Source of the DNA: Erinaceus europaeus
Lineage: Eukaryota > Chordata > Mammalia > Eulipotyphla > Erinaceidae
Direction: 5' to 3'
Length of the DNA stretch: 64,000 nt
Assembly: GCF_950295315.1 (NCBI RefSeq)
Contig: NC_080185.1
Coordinates: forward strand, 46,667,237-46,731,236
The translations under genes were made by a program, and so were the position numbers. Shown in pieces: positions 53,886-64,000 of the stretch. The first letter of the stretch is position 1. Each line of letters starts with the position of its first letter. The notes beneath the pieces are model-generated. The model ran no database searches. It saw only the letters and a list, made by a program, of their open reading frames with translations, and had not been told where the DNA came from.

Positions 53886-53981
53886 AGAGAAAGAAAGAAA
53901 GGGAAGGGAAGGAAGGAAGGAAGGAAAGAAGGAAGGAAGGAAGGAAGGAAGGAAGGAAGGAAGGAAGGAAGGAAGGAAGGA
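53886..53981. repeat. (GGAA)n microsatellite
   Basis: About 20 ggaa/aagg units, purely purine on this strand, grown from the SINE-C tail. GGAA arrays can bind ETS-family factors; no function is implied here. Confidence 0.96.
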
Positions 53982-54059
53982 ATTGTTTCCCTTGTAAAGT
54001 TGTTTTAGGTCTGGCTACTCAAGGCATTTTGTCTTGCCTTTCCACAGAGAAGTTTTCAG

Positions 54060-55608
54060 TTTTATAAATCAGTTTCTCTTTGAAAGAAAAAAATACAGAG
54101 CGTGGTAGCTGCTAAGGTCACACCTCCTCTTCTTGTCTGTCTAAAAGCCTTCATACCAGAGACTTTGTGGTGGGCACCCAATCTCTATGCAATTCATGTT
54201 CTTTCTACAGATACATTGAGCTATCTGATGGCTTAGTCCTACCCATAAGTCATCTGAATGCCCACAACCCACACTCTATAGCTCTCAAGACAAGTTAAGA
54301 CCCTCAAGTATTACTGGAGGCCATGCTTAATAATATTCTCCTCTATAGCACTGTTGCTCCATATGAGCCACACACCAGCTTATGCATTGCCTCTCCCTCC
54401 ACCTTTCTGTGAATCAGAAAGAACCGGGGGAGACAAGAAGCTATCCTAGCACTTCAAATGGGGTTGGAACATGAAAAGTCTGGAATGTTATGTCTGTTCT
54501 TTTGAGGCATGCTGGTTGACTGAAGGAATATATATACAAAATCATCAACGGAATAAATATATCTATGAATCTACACCCACAAGTTTGTAGGAATTTAAGT
54601 TTCACATTTTCTTGGAACTGTGTAAATATTTTTTGTAAACTCTTCCAGGTTGATGAACATAGCTCTCTGCTAGCAGCACTGTGCTATTGTCACACTGAGT
54701 AAAGATCACTCTGTGCTTTCATTGCAGATGACACAGTGGTCAAACTAAATGAAATAAAAGGAAGATGAATTCACTGATGAGAAGCCAAAACTTTGCCCTG
54801 AGTTAACCAAGATGACTTCTGTGATTGTCAAGCATGATCCCCTAAAGGCAGAGTACCACACCCATTAAAAAAAAATACTACTACCTTTGCTGTATGGATC
54901 TTTCCTCTCTCTGCTGATAATGAAACCAAAAGGTAAGTCTCAAGACTTCCAGAAAATTCGTATGTATAAATGACAGACCCATCATGCGAGTTATACAGGC
55001 CTGTATCATGTGTCCTTTCTGACTGACTGGATTATGAAGATATTAACCCTGGGATAATGGATATATGGAGACTTTTGGGCCTCTGAGATACATTCAGAGG
55101 CTCTAGATCTGTTAGAGTGACTAAAGAATATTAAGAATAGACTATCAGTCTTTAGAACAGATGACCCAACAGGGCCAATAATATGTTCCATCTTCTGTTA
55201 GCAAAGTTGGATATATGTGTGGTGTTTGTTCCCAAAGAGCTGAAGAATTGGGGGTAGGGAATGGGGCTGCTTGCTATTTCTGGTACAATACTGCCATCAA
55301 ATGGATGCTTTTTGCTAATTCCTTTAGCCTTGCACTATTACTTCCCAAAGAAGAATGGCAAGAGTATGAAGTCCTGGAAAACTGACATTTTACCCAGAAA
55401 GTAAATATTCACTAAAAAAAATTTTAAAGTACATGTGGATATTTTGGTAAAAGTCATATAGGGCCTTGGAATTTCTAGAGACAATAATCCAAACCACACA
55501 CACAACTCCCTGTGCCTCTGTGCACTGGAGGCTGCCATGTTTGGGCAGAACTACGGAAGCCTACAGGTTCCTGAATTCTCAATGAGCAAGTGCCTCCATA
55601 GGCTTTTT

Positions 55609-55663
<55 letters not shown>

Positions 55664-56445
55664 CTCTTTCTTTCTTAAAAAAAAAGACTTATAGGAATAC
55701 AGGGACCTGGACACCTCTAACCATGGTACAATCAAAACAATAGAACAACTGTGGTTCTGCTGGCCTATGGTGGCTTTAGATGTTGAGCTGGATAAATAGC
55801 TTGATCTCTGGGTCAGATCTATATCTGATTGTTGTGCCTATGCTTCCTGTAAGATCAGAATCCGGCAATTTCACTAGGCCTCCTCATTCTAGCACTGAGG
55901 GCTGTGATCCAGGGATTGAAACTGTCAAAGTTTTGGCTCCTTCTTGGATATCATGGTGGCAACTGGGGCCGCACCTCCACACAGTATCTGAACCCAGAAA
56001 TTCCAGGATCCTGGACATGTTGGTGGGAGACCCTGACTCATAGCCCTCCTATGGCTTTTAGTTGACCTTTTAGATATATGGTGGCCAGCATGAGCTCCGG
56101 AATATTTTAAATGTCCTATACAGCATTTCCAACTTTCATCACTGACAACTCAAGGAGCAAACACCAAGTAGTGGAGCTTTTGCTCCAAAAATCTGCTGCT
56201 TGATGGCACTGTTGTTATAGAAATATCAAAATTCCTCTTTATGGCCTTAACCTCCACCCTTTTTAAATGGGGGGGGAGCCTAGAAGCCCCTATGAATTCT
56301 TACAAGGTAGAACTCTTACATTTGCAGACTTGAAAACCTGAGATCCCCATTTTCACCCACCATCACTTAAGCAAAATCAGTGGTATGGTGTTCTCTCTCT
56401 CTCCAACCATTCCAGTAAATAATAATAGTTTAAAAAGTAGCATTA
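54060..56445 (+). repeat. Block X, copy 3
   Basis: Full-length relative of 38900-41090: atgttctttctacagataca-type start region, then the ctgccatcaaatgg motif (55291-55304), ctacggaagcct (55550) and atcatggtggcaactgggg (a changed YY1-like site). Confidence 0.7.
55604..55676. repeat. (TTTC)n microsatellite
   Basis: About 17 tttc units inside block X; the other X copies have only a short T/C-rich stretch at this place (39870, 44650, 58215, 60460). Confidence 0.96.
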
Positions 56446-56460
56446 AAAATGATAAATGAG

Positions 56461-56735
56461 GGAATTGGGCGGTAGCGCAGCGGGTTAAGTGCAGGTGGCT
56501 CAAAGCCTAGAGACTGGTGTAAGGATCCCGGTTTGAGACCCTGACTCCCCATCTGCAGGGGAGTTGTTTCACAAGTGAAGCAGGTCTGCAGGTGTCTATC
56601 TTTCTCTCCCCCTCTCTGTCTTCCCCTCCTTTCTCCATTTCTCTCTGTCCTATCCAACAACAACATCAATAATTACTGCGACAATAAAACAAGGGCAACA
56701 AAAGGGAATAAATAAATATTTTTAAAAATTGTAAA
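56461..56735 (+). mobile_element. SINE-A copy
   Basis: ggcggtagcgcagcgggtta head, complete body, aataaataaatattttta tail. Confidence 0.9.
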
Positions 56736-56798
56736 AAAAAATATTAATGAAACCCTTCACCAAAGTTATATATGCCCAAGGATAAGAACCATAGTTTT

Positions 56799-57084
56799 CG
56801 GAGTCGGTTGGTAGTACAGTGGGTTAAGCGCACGTGGCGCAAAGCCCAAGGACTGGCTTAAGTAACCTGCTTCGAGCCCCTGGCTCCCCACCTGCAGGGG
56901 AGTCTCTTCACAGGTGGTGAAGCAAGTCTGCAGGTATCTATCTTTCTCTCCCCCTTTCTGTCTTCCCCTCCTCTCCATTTCTCTCTGACCTAACAACAAC
57001 GACATCAATAACAACAATAACTACAGCAACAATGAAAAATAAGGGCAAAAAAGGGAAAATAAATATAAAAAAATTTTTTTAAAT
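56799..57084 (+). mobile_element. SINE-A copy with target duplication
   Basis: The 12-bp duplication aaccatagtttt lies at 56787-56798 and 57085-57096, within antisense L1. Confidence 0.95.
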
Positions 57085-57118
57085 AACCATAGTTTTCACA
57101 GTCTTGAAGACAATTTAG

Positions 57119-57161
<43 letters not shown>

Positions 57162-57885
57162 TGTGTGCATTAATCTCTAGATTCCACATACGAGTAAAGT
57201 CATTTTCAATGGTCTTTCACCTCCTTACTTATTTTTCTAAACATAATCACTTCCTATTACATCCATTTTCTTTCAAAAGATAAGACATCACTAGTTTTAT
57301 TGTACAGTAGTGCTTCATGGAGAATATATTGTATAACTTCTCTATCTACTCACATATTGATGGATATTTAATCTGCTTCCACTGTTTTCCTCCTGTGAAA
57401 AAATGCAAGTATAGAACAGTGTTTCTACCTTTGACCCAGTACCATTCCATACCATTTTAATTACTATAACTTTGTACTGTAATTTGATGACAGGTACTTT
57501 GATTCATCTACTCTATTTTTCTCAGGATTGCTTTAGCAATTAGGGGACTTTTGTGTTTCCAAACACGTTTTAGTCACGTTTGTTTTAGTCCCTTAATGAA
57601 TATTAGTGGAATTTTTATAAAAATTGCATTGAATCTGTATAATGCTTTGGGGAGTATGCTCCTTCTAATGATGATGGTTCTAGCAATCAATGAGGAAGGA
57701 ATACCTTTTCCTTGTCTCTTCTATTTCTTTTAACAATGACTATAGGGTTTGGTATACAAATGTTCCACTTCCTTTGTTAAATTTATTTCAGGTTCCTGAT
57801 TGTTTTATAATACAACGGTTAGTGTGACTGTTTTCCTAATTTCTTTCACTTCTATTTCATATTTGTATTCATAAGGATGGGCAAT
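57085..57885 (-). mobile_element. L1 fragment, antisense
   Basis: agattccacatacgagtaaa ... attgcattgaatctgtataa ... ccacttcctttgttaaattt. Contains (AT)n at 57121-57158. Confidence 0.78.
57121..57158. repeat. (AT)n microsatellite
   Basis: About 19 AT units; cruciform-prone. Confidence 0.97.
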
Positions 57886-57889
57886 GTGT

Positions 57890-58915
57890 TGGCACTTGCT
57901 ATTTCTGGTACAATACTGCCATCAAGTGGACGCTTTTTACCAATTGCTTTAGCCCTGTACCGTTACTTCCTAGGGAGGAATGACAAGGGAGTGAAGTCAT
58001 GGACAGGTGACATACACAGAATGCCAAGATTCACTGAAATAGAAAAATGTACATTTGGATATCTTGGTAAAAGTCATATAGGGTCTTGGAAATTCTAGAA
58101 ACAGTAACCCAGACCACACGAACAACTCTCTGAACTTTTGTGCGCCATGTTTGGGTGGCTACGGAAGCCTACAGGTTCCTGAATTCTCATTGAGCAAGCG
58201 CCTCCATGGGGAATTCTTTTTTGGCATCCTTTTCTTTTAGAGCAAGGTCTATTGAAGCACAGGGACCTGGACACCTCTATGATCATGGTAGAGTCAAAGG
58301 AAAGAACAACTGTGATTCTTCTGGCTTCTGACGGAATTAGATGCTGAGCTGGAGAAACTGCTTGGTCTCTAGGCAAGGGAACTATATCTGATTATTGTGT
58401 CCTATGGGCAAACGCTAGAAGAAGAAGAATTGTGTCCTATATTTCTTGTGAGATGAGAATCCGGGCACTTCACTAGCCATCCTCACTCCTGTACTGGGGC
58501 TTGTGATCCAGAAATCAGAAGCTGTCAGAGCTTCAGCTCCTTCCTGGATATTGTGGCGGCTACTGAGGCCACACCCCCACGGCCCCCATGATATCTGAGC
58601 CTGGAAATTCTAGGCACCTGGAAGCCTTGGTGGGTGACCTTTGCTCATAGATCTTCCTATAGCTTTTAGTCTGCATTGTCGATATTTGGTGACTGGCATG
58701 AGCTCCAGAACATTCTAAATGTCCTACACAGCATTTCCAGCTTTTATTACTGACAACTCTAGAGACAGACAGCAGATACTGGAGTTCTTACTCTAACAGC
58801 TCCCACATGACAGCACTGTTGTAGAGAAGTATGAAAATTCCTCTGTGTTGCTTTTCCCTCTACCCTTTGTAATGACAAAAAAAAAAAAGCCCAGAGAACA
58901 GCCAAGAATTGGTAT
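57890..58915 (+). repeat. Block X, copy 4
   Basis: Closest relative is 60135-61200 (about 93-95% identical by eye), so the last duplication here was local, with a step of about 2.24 kb that includes the antisense L1. Confidence 0.8.
58406..58428 (+). mobile_element. 23-bp 3'-end copy of the non-L1 LINE
   Basis: Only gggcaaacgctagaag plus aagaaga, matching 36029-36048 of the large copy. Flanked by the perfect 12-bp duplication attgtgtcctat (58394-58405 and 58429-58440). The paralogous position at about 60635-60650 (attgttgtgtcctgtatttc) is empty. Confidence 0.92.
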
Positions 58916-59164
58916 TTTATTTATTTACTTTCCCTTTTGTTGCCCTTGTTTTTCATTGTTGGTGTAGTTATTGTTGTTGTTATTGATGTCATCGTTGTTA
59001 GATAGGACAGAGAGAAATGGAGGGAGGAGGGGGAGAGAAAGATAGACACCTGCAGACCTGCTTCACCGCCTGTGAAAAGACTCCCCCGCATGTGGGGATC
59101 CTTATGCTGCTCCTTGGGCTTTACGCCACGTGCACTCAACCTGCTGCACTACCGCCCAACTCCC
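58916..59164 (-). mobile_element. SINE-A copy with internal deletion
   Basis: Reversed form missing the B-box part: cccgcatgtggggatcctta joins core to head directly. Confidence 0.88.
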
Positions 59165-59448
59165 CAAATGTTAGTTCTACACTGCACCTGCCAAAGTTCT
59201 GTATGCCTACCCCCAAGGTTAACCACTATAGTTTTCACAAAGTCTTTAAGACAAATACACACACATATATGCAAGTTCATTTGCTTTATTCCTTTAGATT
59301 CCACATGAGCAAAATTATTTAGCAATTGTCTTTCATCTCCATACTTATTTCTGTGTATATACTCACCTCTTATTACATATGTTTTCCTGCAAAGGACATG
59401 ACTTTTATTGCACAGTAGTGCTCCATGGAGTATATAATCGTCCTTGAT

Positions 59449-59656
59449 AGGACAGAGAGAAATGGAGAGAGGAGGGGAAGACGGGGAGAGAAAGACACCT
59501 GCAGACCTGCTTCATCTCTTGTGAAGCAGCTCCACTGCAAGTGGGGAGCCGGGGGCTCGAACGGGGGGGGGGGGGGGGGGGGGAGTGTGTGTCTTATGCA
59601 GGTCCTTGCGTTTTGCACCACCTGCACTTAACCCACTGCGCTTCCGCCGGACTCCC
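59449..59656 (-). mobile_element. SINE-A copy with poly(G) run, tail-truncated
   Basis: The body starts abruptly at gataggacagagagaaatg without a tail. A 22-G run (59563-59584) replaces the usual gggatcctt region. Confidence 0.88.
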
Positions 59657-59915
59657 TGTACTATAATTTTGATGACAGGTACAGCGATTCATCCACTCTA
59701 TTTTTCTCAGGATTGATTGCTTTGGCAATTAGGGAACTTTTGTGTTTCCAAACATGTTTTAGTCATGTTTGTTTTAGTCACTTAATAATATTATTGGAAT
59801 TTTTATAAAAATTGCATTGAATCTGTATAATACTTTGGGGATTATGAGCCTTCTGATGATGATGGTTCTAGCAATCAATGAGGAAGGAATACCTTTTCCC
59901 TGTCTCTTTTTTTTT

Positions 59916-60056
59916 TTTTCAATTTATTCATGAGAAAGGTAGGAGGAGAGAAAGAACCAGCCATCACTCTGATACACGTGCTACCGGGGATTGAATTCAG
60001 AACCTCATGCTTGAGAGTCTAGTGCCTTAGCCACTGCTCCACCTCCCAGGCCACTC
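59916..60056 (-). mobile_element. SINE-D copy
   Basis: T-run, ttattcatgagaaaggtagg ... ggggattgaattcagaacc ... ccactgctccacctcccagg. Same kind as 40278-40425 and absent from the parallel L1 at 57.7 kb. Confidence 0.8.
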
Positions 60057-60134
60057 TTCTGTTTCTTTTAACAATGACTATAGGGTTTGGTATACAAATG
60101 TTCCACTTCCTTTGTTAAATTTATTTCAGGTTCC

Positions 60135-61200
60135 TTGATATTTCTGGTACAATACTGCCATCAAGTGGACGCTTTTTACCAATTGCTTTGGCCATGTACT
60201 GTCACTTTCTGGGGAGGAATGACAAGGGAGTGAAGTCATGGACAGGTGACATTATACACAGAATGCCAAGATTCACTGAAATAGAAAAATGTACATGTGG
60301 ATATTTTGGTAAAAGTCATATAGGGTCTTGGAAATTCTAGAGACAGTAACCCAGACCACACGAACAACTCTCTGAACTTTTGTGCGCCATGTTTGGGTGG
60401 CTACGGAAGCCTACAGGTTCCTGAATTCTCATTGAGCAAGAGCCTCCATGGGGAATTCTTTTTGGCATCCTTTTCCTTTAGAGCAAGGATTATAGGAGTA
60501 TAGGGACCTGGACACCTCTATGATCATGGTAGAGTAAAATGAAAGAACTGTGGTTCTGCTGGCCTCTGGTGGATTTAGATGTTGAGCTGGAGAAACTGCT
60601 TGGTCTCTGGGCCAGGGAGCTACAGCTAGCTAATTGTTGTGTCCTGTATTTCTTGGGAGATGAGAATCCAGGGACTTCACTAGCCATCCTCACTCCTGCA
60701 CTGAGGTTTGTGATTCAGGAATCAGAAACTGTCAGAATTTCAACTCCTTCCTGGATATCATGGCGGCTACTGAGGCCACACCCCCATAGGATAGCTAGCC
60801 CAGAAATTCTGGGATCTGCGTCTTTTGGGGGTGACATTGGCTCCTAGCTCCTCCGTAGTTTTTATTCTGCCTTGTCGATGTATGGTGATTGGCATGAGCT
60901 CCAGAACATTCCGAACGCCCTACATGGCATTTCCAGCTCTTATTCCTGACAGCTCTAGGGACAGACAGAAGATACTAGAGTTCTTGCTCTAAAAGCTCCC
61001 ACTTGACGGCACTGTTGTTCTAGAAATATCAAAATTCCTCTGTGTTGCTTTTCCCTCCACCCTTTGTAATGACAAAAAAAAAAAAGTGCCCTGGGAGCAG
61101 CCAGGAATTTGGTGCTGTGGTGGAACTGTGAACTTTTAAGCTGAGGTCACTCAATATATAGACACTCAGCAACCTATATGGCAAAGAAATGGTCTGACTC
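60135..61200 (+). repeat. Block X, copy 5
   Basis: Near twin of copy 4 without the 23-bp LINE insert. YY1-like atatcatggcggctactgag at 60756. Confidence 0.82.
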
Positions 61201-61401
61201 ACTATCTCCTGTAAATAAATAAGTGTAAAAATTATTAATGATTTGATAGTGGTTTGTCATATTATAGGATAACTGATGTAGAGTTCCACAAAAATTCTAT
61301 ATTTCCAGTCCCCAGTATAACCAAATTAGTGTGTTTATGTCATTTGGATAAATGCTTAAAATGGTATTGCTAGATCATAAGGTAATTTCATTTTCATTTT
61401 T

Positions 61402-61639
61402 TTAGTATATTTATTCCCTTTTTTGTTGTCCTTTTTATTATTGTTGTAGTTATTATTGTTGCCATTGTTGTTGATAGGACAGAGAGAGGAGGGGAAGACA
61501 GGAGGAAAGAAAGACACTTGCAGACCTGCTTCACCGCTTATGAAGAGACTCCCCTGCAGGTGGAGGGCTGAGGGCTCAAATCCGGATGCTTGCGCTTTGT
61601 GATGCCTGCGCTTAACCCGCTGCGCTACCGCCCAACTCC
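61402..61639 (-). mobile_element. SINE-A copy
   Basis: Reversed and slightly shortened in the ggataggac core (ttgataggacagagagagg). Flanking ttttcatttt on both sides. Confidence 0.88.
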
Positions 61640-62650
61640 CTCCATTTTCATTTTCAAGGACTGTGCTTACAGTCCTTTTTAAAAAAGTGATTTTTATTGG
61701 TTATTAATAATTTGTTATAAGATTATAAAATTAGTGTGTAATTCCACACCAAAGTTCAGTATCCCCACCCCCTCTAACTTCCCAAGGATAGCCGCCCGCA
61801 TAGTTCACAAAGGTGTTGCAGTTTGTTACTCAGTACAGTCTCCCAAAGGGGATACACCAGTTTGCATTCCTACCAACAGTGTTAGAGTCCCTTTTGCTCT
61901 ACCATCTCACAGACATCTGTCCCTATCTATTTTGCTGATGCAGGCCATTTTCACAGATGCCAACTGGAATCTCAGTGAAATTTTGTTTTGCGGTTCTCAA
62001 ATGATAAGTGAAGTGGATCATATCTTCATATGCCTGTGGGACAGATGTGTCTCTTTATAAAACTATTCAGTTCTTTGGGCCACTTTTTAATATTTTTTTT
62101 ATTTTATTTTTGTTGAGCTGGTGGATTTCTTTATAGAGTTTTTAATATCATGCACTTGTCAGATGTGCAGTGTACAAATATCTTCACCTAGTGCTTGGTT
62201 GCCTGTTTATCATTGTGTAGTTTGTTTCCAATGTGTCAGAAGTTTGTTACTTTGATATAGTCCCATGATTTTAAAATCCTGTTAAAGTCTTTTGTGTTTT
62301 ACCGCCATAGGATACTTTCATCACCCTTCCATCTTTCCCTTTATAGTTCTTCAATCAGCTGTAGTGAGCTGTAATGGGCCACTGCTTACTTTCAAACTGC
62401 CTGCATCTTCCTTTTCTTTGTCTTTAATCCTGTGTGTTAATTTTTTAGTACATAGTGTGAAATGGTGATTGAGTTTCATTGTTTTGCATGTTCTTAGGTT
62501 TTCCCTACTGTTTAGCAGAGAGCTTTTTGTTCCATTTATTAGCTCCTTTGTCAATGATTATCTATTCATATATGTGTGGATTTATTTCTGGTCTCTCAGT
62601 TCTATCCATGAAACAGTGTTTCTACTTCTGTTTTAGTACCACACCATTTT

Positions 62651-62822
62651 TTAAATTGTATTAATGATTTAATAATGATCGACAAGATTGTGGGATAAGA
62701 GGGGTACAATTCCATACAGTTCCCATCACCAGAGTTCCATATACTCTTCCCTCCACTGGAAGGGTCCCTAGTCTTTATCCCTCTGGGAGTATGGACCAAA
62801 GGTTTTCACTGGATATAGGAGG
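62651..62822 (-). mobile_element. 172-bp truncated L1 3' end with target duplication
   Basis: Flanked by the 16-bp duplication agtaccacaccatttt (62635-62650 and 62823-62838), inserted into older L1. A T-rich start followed by taatgatttaataatgatcg marks the L1 3' end read backwards, which supports calling the related copies L1 3' ends. Confidence 0.9.
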
Positions 62823-63009
62823 AGTACCACACCATTTTAATTACTATGATTTTGTAGTATAGTTCAATCATGGAAAATGTGATTCTTCTACTCTTATTTT
62901 CTCAGAATGGCTTTGACAATTATGGCCCTTTTCTGGTTCCAAACAGTTAGTCATATGTGCTCTAGTTCCTTAAAGAATGTTACTAGAATTTTAATAAAAA
63001 GTACATTGA

Positions 63010-63285
63010 GGGAGTTGGGCTGTAGCGCAGTGGGTTAAGCACACGTGGTACAAAGCGCAAGGACCAGAGTAAGGATCCCGTTCGAGCCCCCGGCTCCCCA
63101 CCTGCAGGGGAATCACTTCACCGGCAGTAAAGCAGGTCTGCAGGTGTCTATCTTTCTCTCCTCCCCTATGTCTTCCCCTCCTCTTTCCATTTCTCTATCC
63201 TATCCAACAACGATGACATCAATAACAACAACAATAAAACAAACAAAAAGGGAATAAATAAATAAAAGAGATTATACTTTTAAAA
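63010..63285 (+). mobile_element. SINE-A copy
   Basis: ggagttgggctgtagcgcag head, B box cgttcgagccc, with tacattga on both sides. Confidence 0.9.
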
Positions 63286-63527
63286 AATTACATTGAATAT
63301 GCACACTGCTTTGATAGTATGATCATTTTAATGATGTTGATTCTCCCAATCCATGAGGTGTCTTCTATTTCTTTTAACAGTTACTATAGGATTTGGAGTA
63401 TAAATGTTCCACTTTCTTTGTTAAATGTATCCTAAGGTATCTGATAATTTTCTGATGCAATTGTTAATGAAATTGTTTTCTTAATTTCTTTCTCTTCTGT
63501 TTTATGCTTTGTATATAGAAATGCCAG

Positions 63528-63721
63528 GGGGCAGGTGGTGGCACACTTGGTTAAGTGCACAGATTACAATGCACAAGTACCGGGGTTCAAGCCCCAAGTC
63601 TCTGCCTACAGGGGGAAAGCTTCATGAGTGGTAAGGCAGGGCTACAGGTGTCTCTTCTATCTCCCCCTTCACTCTCAGTTTCTCTCTGTCCTATAAAATT
63701 ATATAAAGTTAATAAATAAAT
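63528..63721 (+). mobile_element. SINE-B copy with target duplication
   Basis: The 9-bp duplication aaatgccag is at 63519-63527 and 63722-63730. Confidence 0.92.
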
Positions 63722-63880
63722 AAATGCCAGTATTCTGTATGTTAATTTTGTAGCAAGGTTGCTTTTTTACCATAGGAATCAAACATTGCTGCATTTAATA
63801 CTGTCTTTTGTTTATCAACTTCTATTGTGAAACCCCAGGGACCCTTTGTTAGATCAGGTCCTTCAGCACTGATTCAAATT

Positions 63881-63925
63881 CTTTACACTCTCCTAATGGC
63901 TGTCTGTACAGAACCCCTTCTCAGG
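63881..63925 (+). repeat. Block Z start, last copy
   Basis: ttctttacactctcctaatg ... cagaaccccttctc matches 47806 and 34546, so another duplication unit begins at the window end. Confidence 0.6.
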
Positions 63926-64000
63926 GAGTCCAGAGGTAGGGCAGCAGGTTAAGCACAGGTGGTGCAAAGCACAAGGACCAGCATAAGGATCTTGGTTCAA
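63926..64000 (+). mobile_element. SINE-A copy, cut by window end
   Basis: Head gggagtccagaggtagggca to ggatcttggttcaa; the rest lies outside. Confidence 0.85.

Larger units (their letters stand above)
49365..58915 (+). repeat. Tandem segmental duplication, unit 2
   Basis: Same block order as 31944-45430 (P, Z, W, X, antisense L1, X). It lacks the LTR at 33.1 kb, the LINE at 34.6 kb and most of the SINEs of unit 1, so these arrived after duplication; unit 2 has its own later insertions. Confidence 0.82.
59165..60134 (-). mobile_element. L1 fragment, antisense
   Basis: Parallel to 57085-57885, with two SINEs and a deletion around the first. Joins block X 100 bp earlier than copy 4 does. Confidence 0.75.
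61201..63880 (-). mobile_element. L1, antisense, about 2 kb of ORF2 3' part
   Basis: Best-preserved order: 3' end text at 61225-61330, ccagtttgcattcctaccaa, tttcttatc-type lifetime motifs (gatttctttatagagttttt), gtttatttctggtctctcag, ggctttgacaattatggccc, attgatccctcccaatcc-like 63340. Four later insertions. Confidence 0.82.

Overview
This is mammalian, non-coding, repeat-saturated DNA. The best guess for the source is a hedgehog (Erinaceidae). The tRNA-derived SINEs found here roughly every kilobase (head tagcgcagcgg, B box ggttcgagccc, (CT)-rich body, tail of caa/aataaat units) look like the ERI-type SINEs I know from Erinaceus; this is pattern memory, not a search. I find no intact protein-coding gene, no stand-alone tRNA or rRNA gene, no CRISPR and no bacterial signal. 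The only clear protein-derived sequence is a broken reverse transcriptase.

Region 1 (1-16,615) is a large palindrome. Arm 1-5,832 is matched in reverse complement by 10,742-16,615 around a 4.9-kb spacer. From about 890 to 4,640 every open frame in one arm has an identical translation in the other; the innermost 1.2 kb is more diverged. The left arm reaches the window edge, so the palindrome may be longer. Each arm is built from tandem, diverged units of about 2.5 kb: a GC-rich module of 0.6-0.9 kb with GC/CCAAT-box-like motifs and an internal foldback, followed by SINEs and an L1 fragment. Two more modules lie in the spacer and one more lies at 18.5-19.4 kb.

Region 2 (16.6-31.9 kb) is a patchwork of SINEs (four tRNA-like kinds, here called A, A-long, B, C and D) and L1 pieces, mostly antisense. 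It also holds two solo LTRs of one ERV family, each with its own 6-bp target duplication, and several simple repeats.

Region 3 (31.9-64 kb) is a degenerate direct tandem segmental duplication. Blocks recur in the same order: P/Z (31.9-36.6 and 49.4-51 kb, parts at 47.8-48.1 and 63.8 kb), W (37.4-38.7, 48.7-49.3, 52.5-53.7 kb), X (38.9-41.1, 44.3-45.4, 54.1-56.4, 57.9-58.9, 60.1-61.2 kb), then antisense L1. Two further solo LTRs of different families sit in it (33.1 and 48.1 kb).

The most notable object is a 5'-truncated non-LTR retrotransposon at 34,647-36,048, flanked by a perfect 9-bp target duplication. It carries 464 in-frame codons of a reverse transcriptase unlike mammalian L1, L2/CR1 or BovB, broken only by two nonsense codons. 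Two other copies of its extreme 3' end (64 bp and 23 bp, both ending in GAA repeats) lie within 25 kb. The 23-bp copy has a 12-bp target duplication and an empty paralogous site. The sequence therefore shows a LINE family, apparently foreign to mammals, that moved with its own 3' tail in this lineage.
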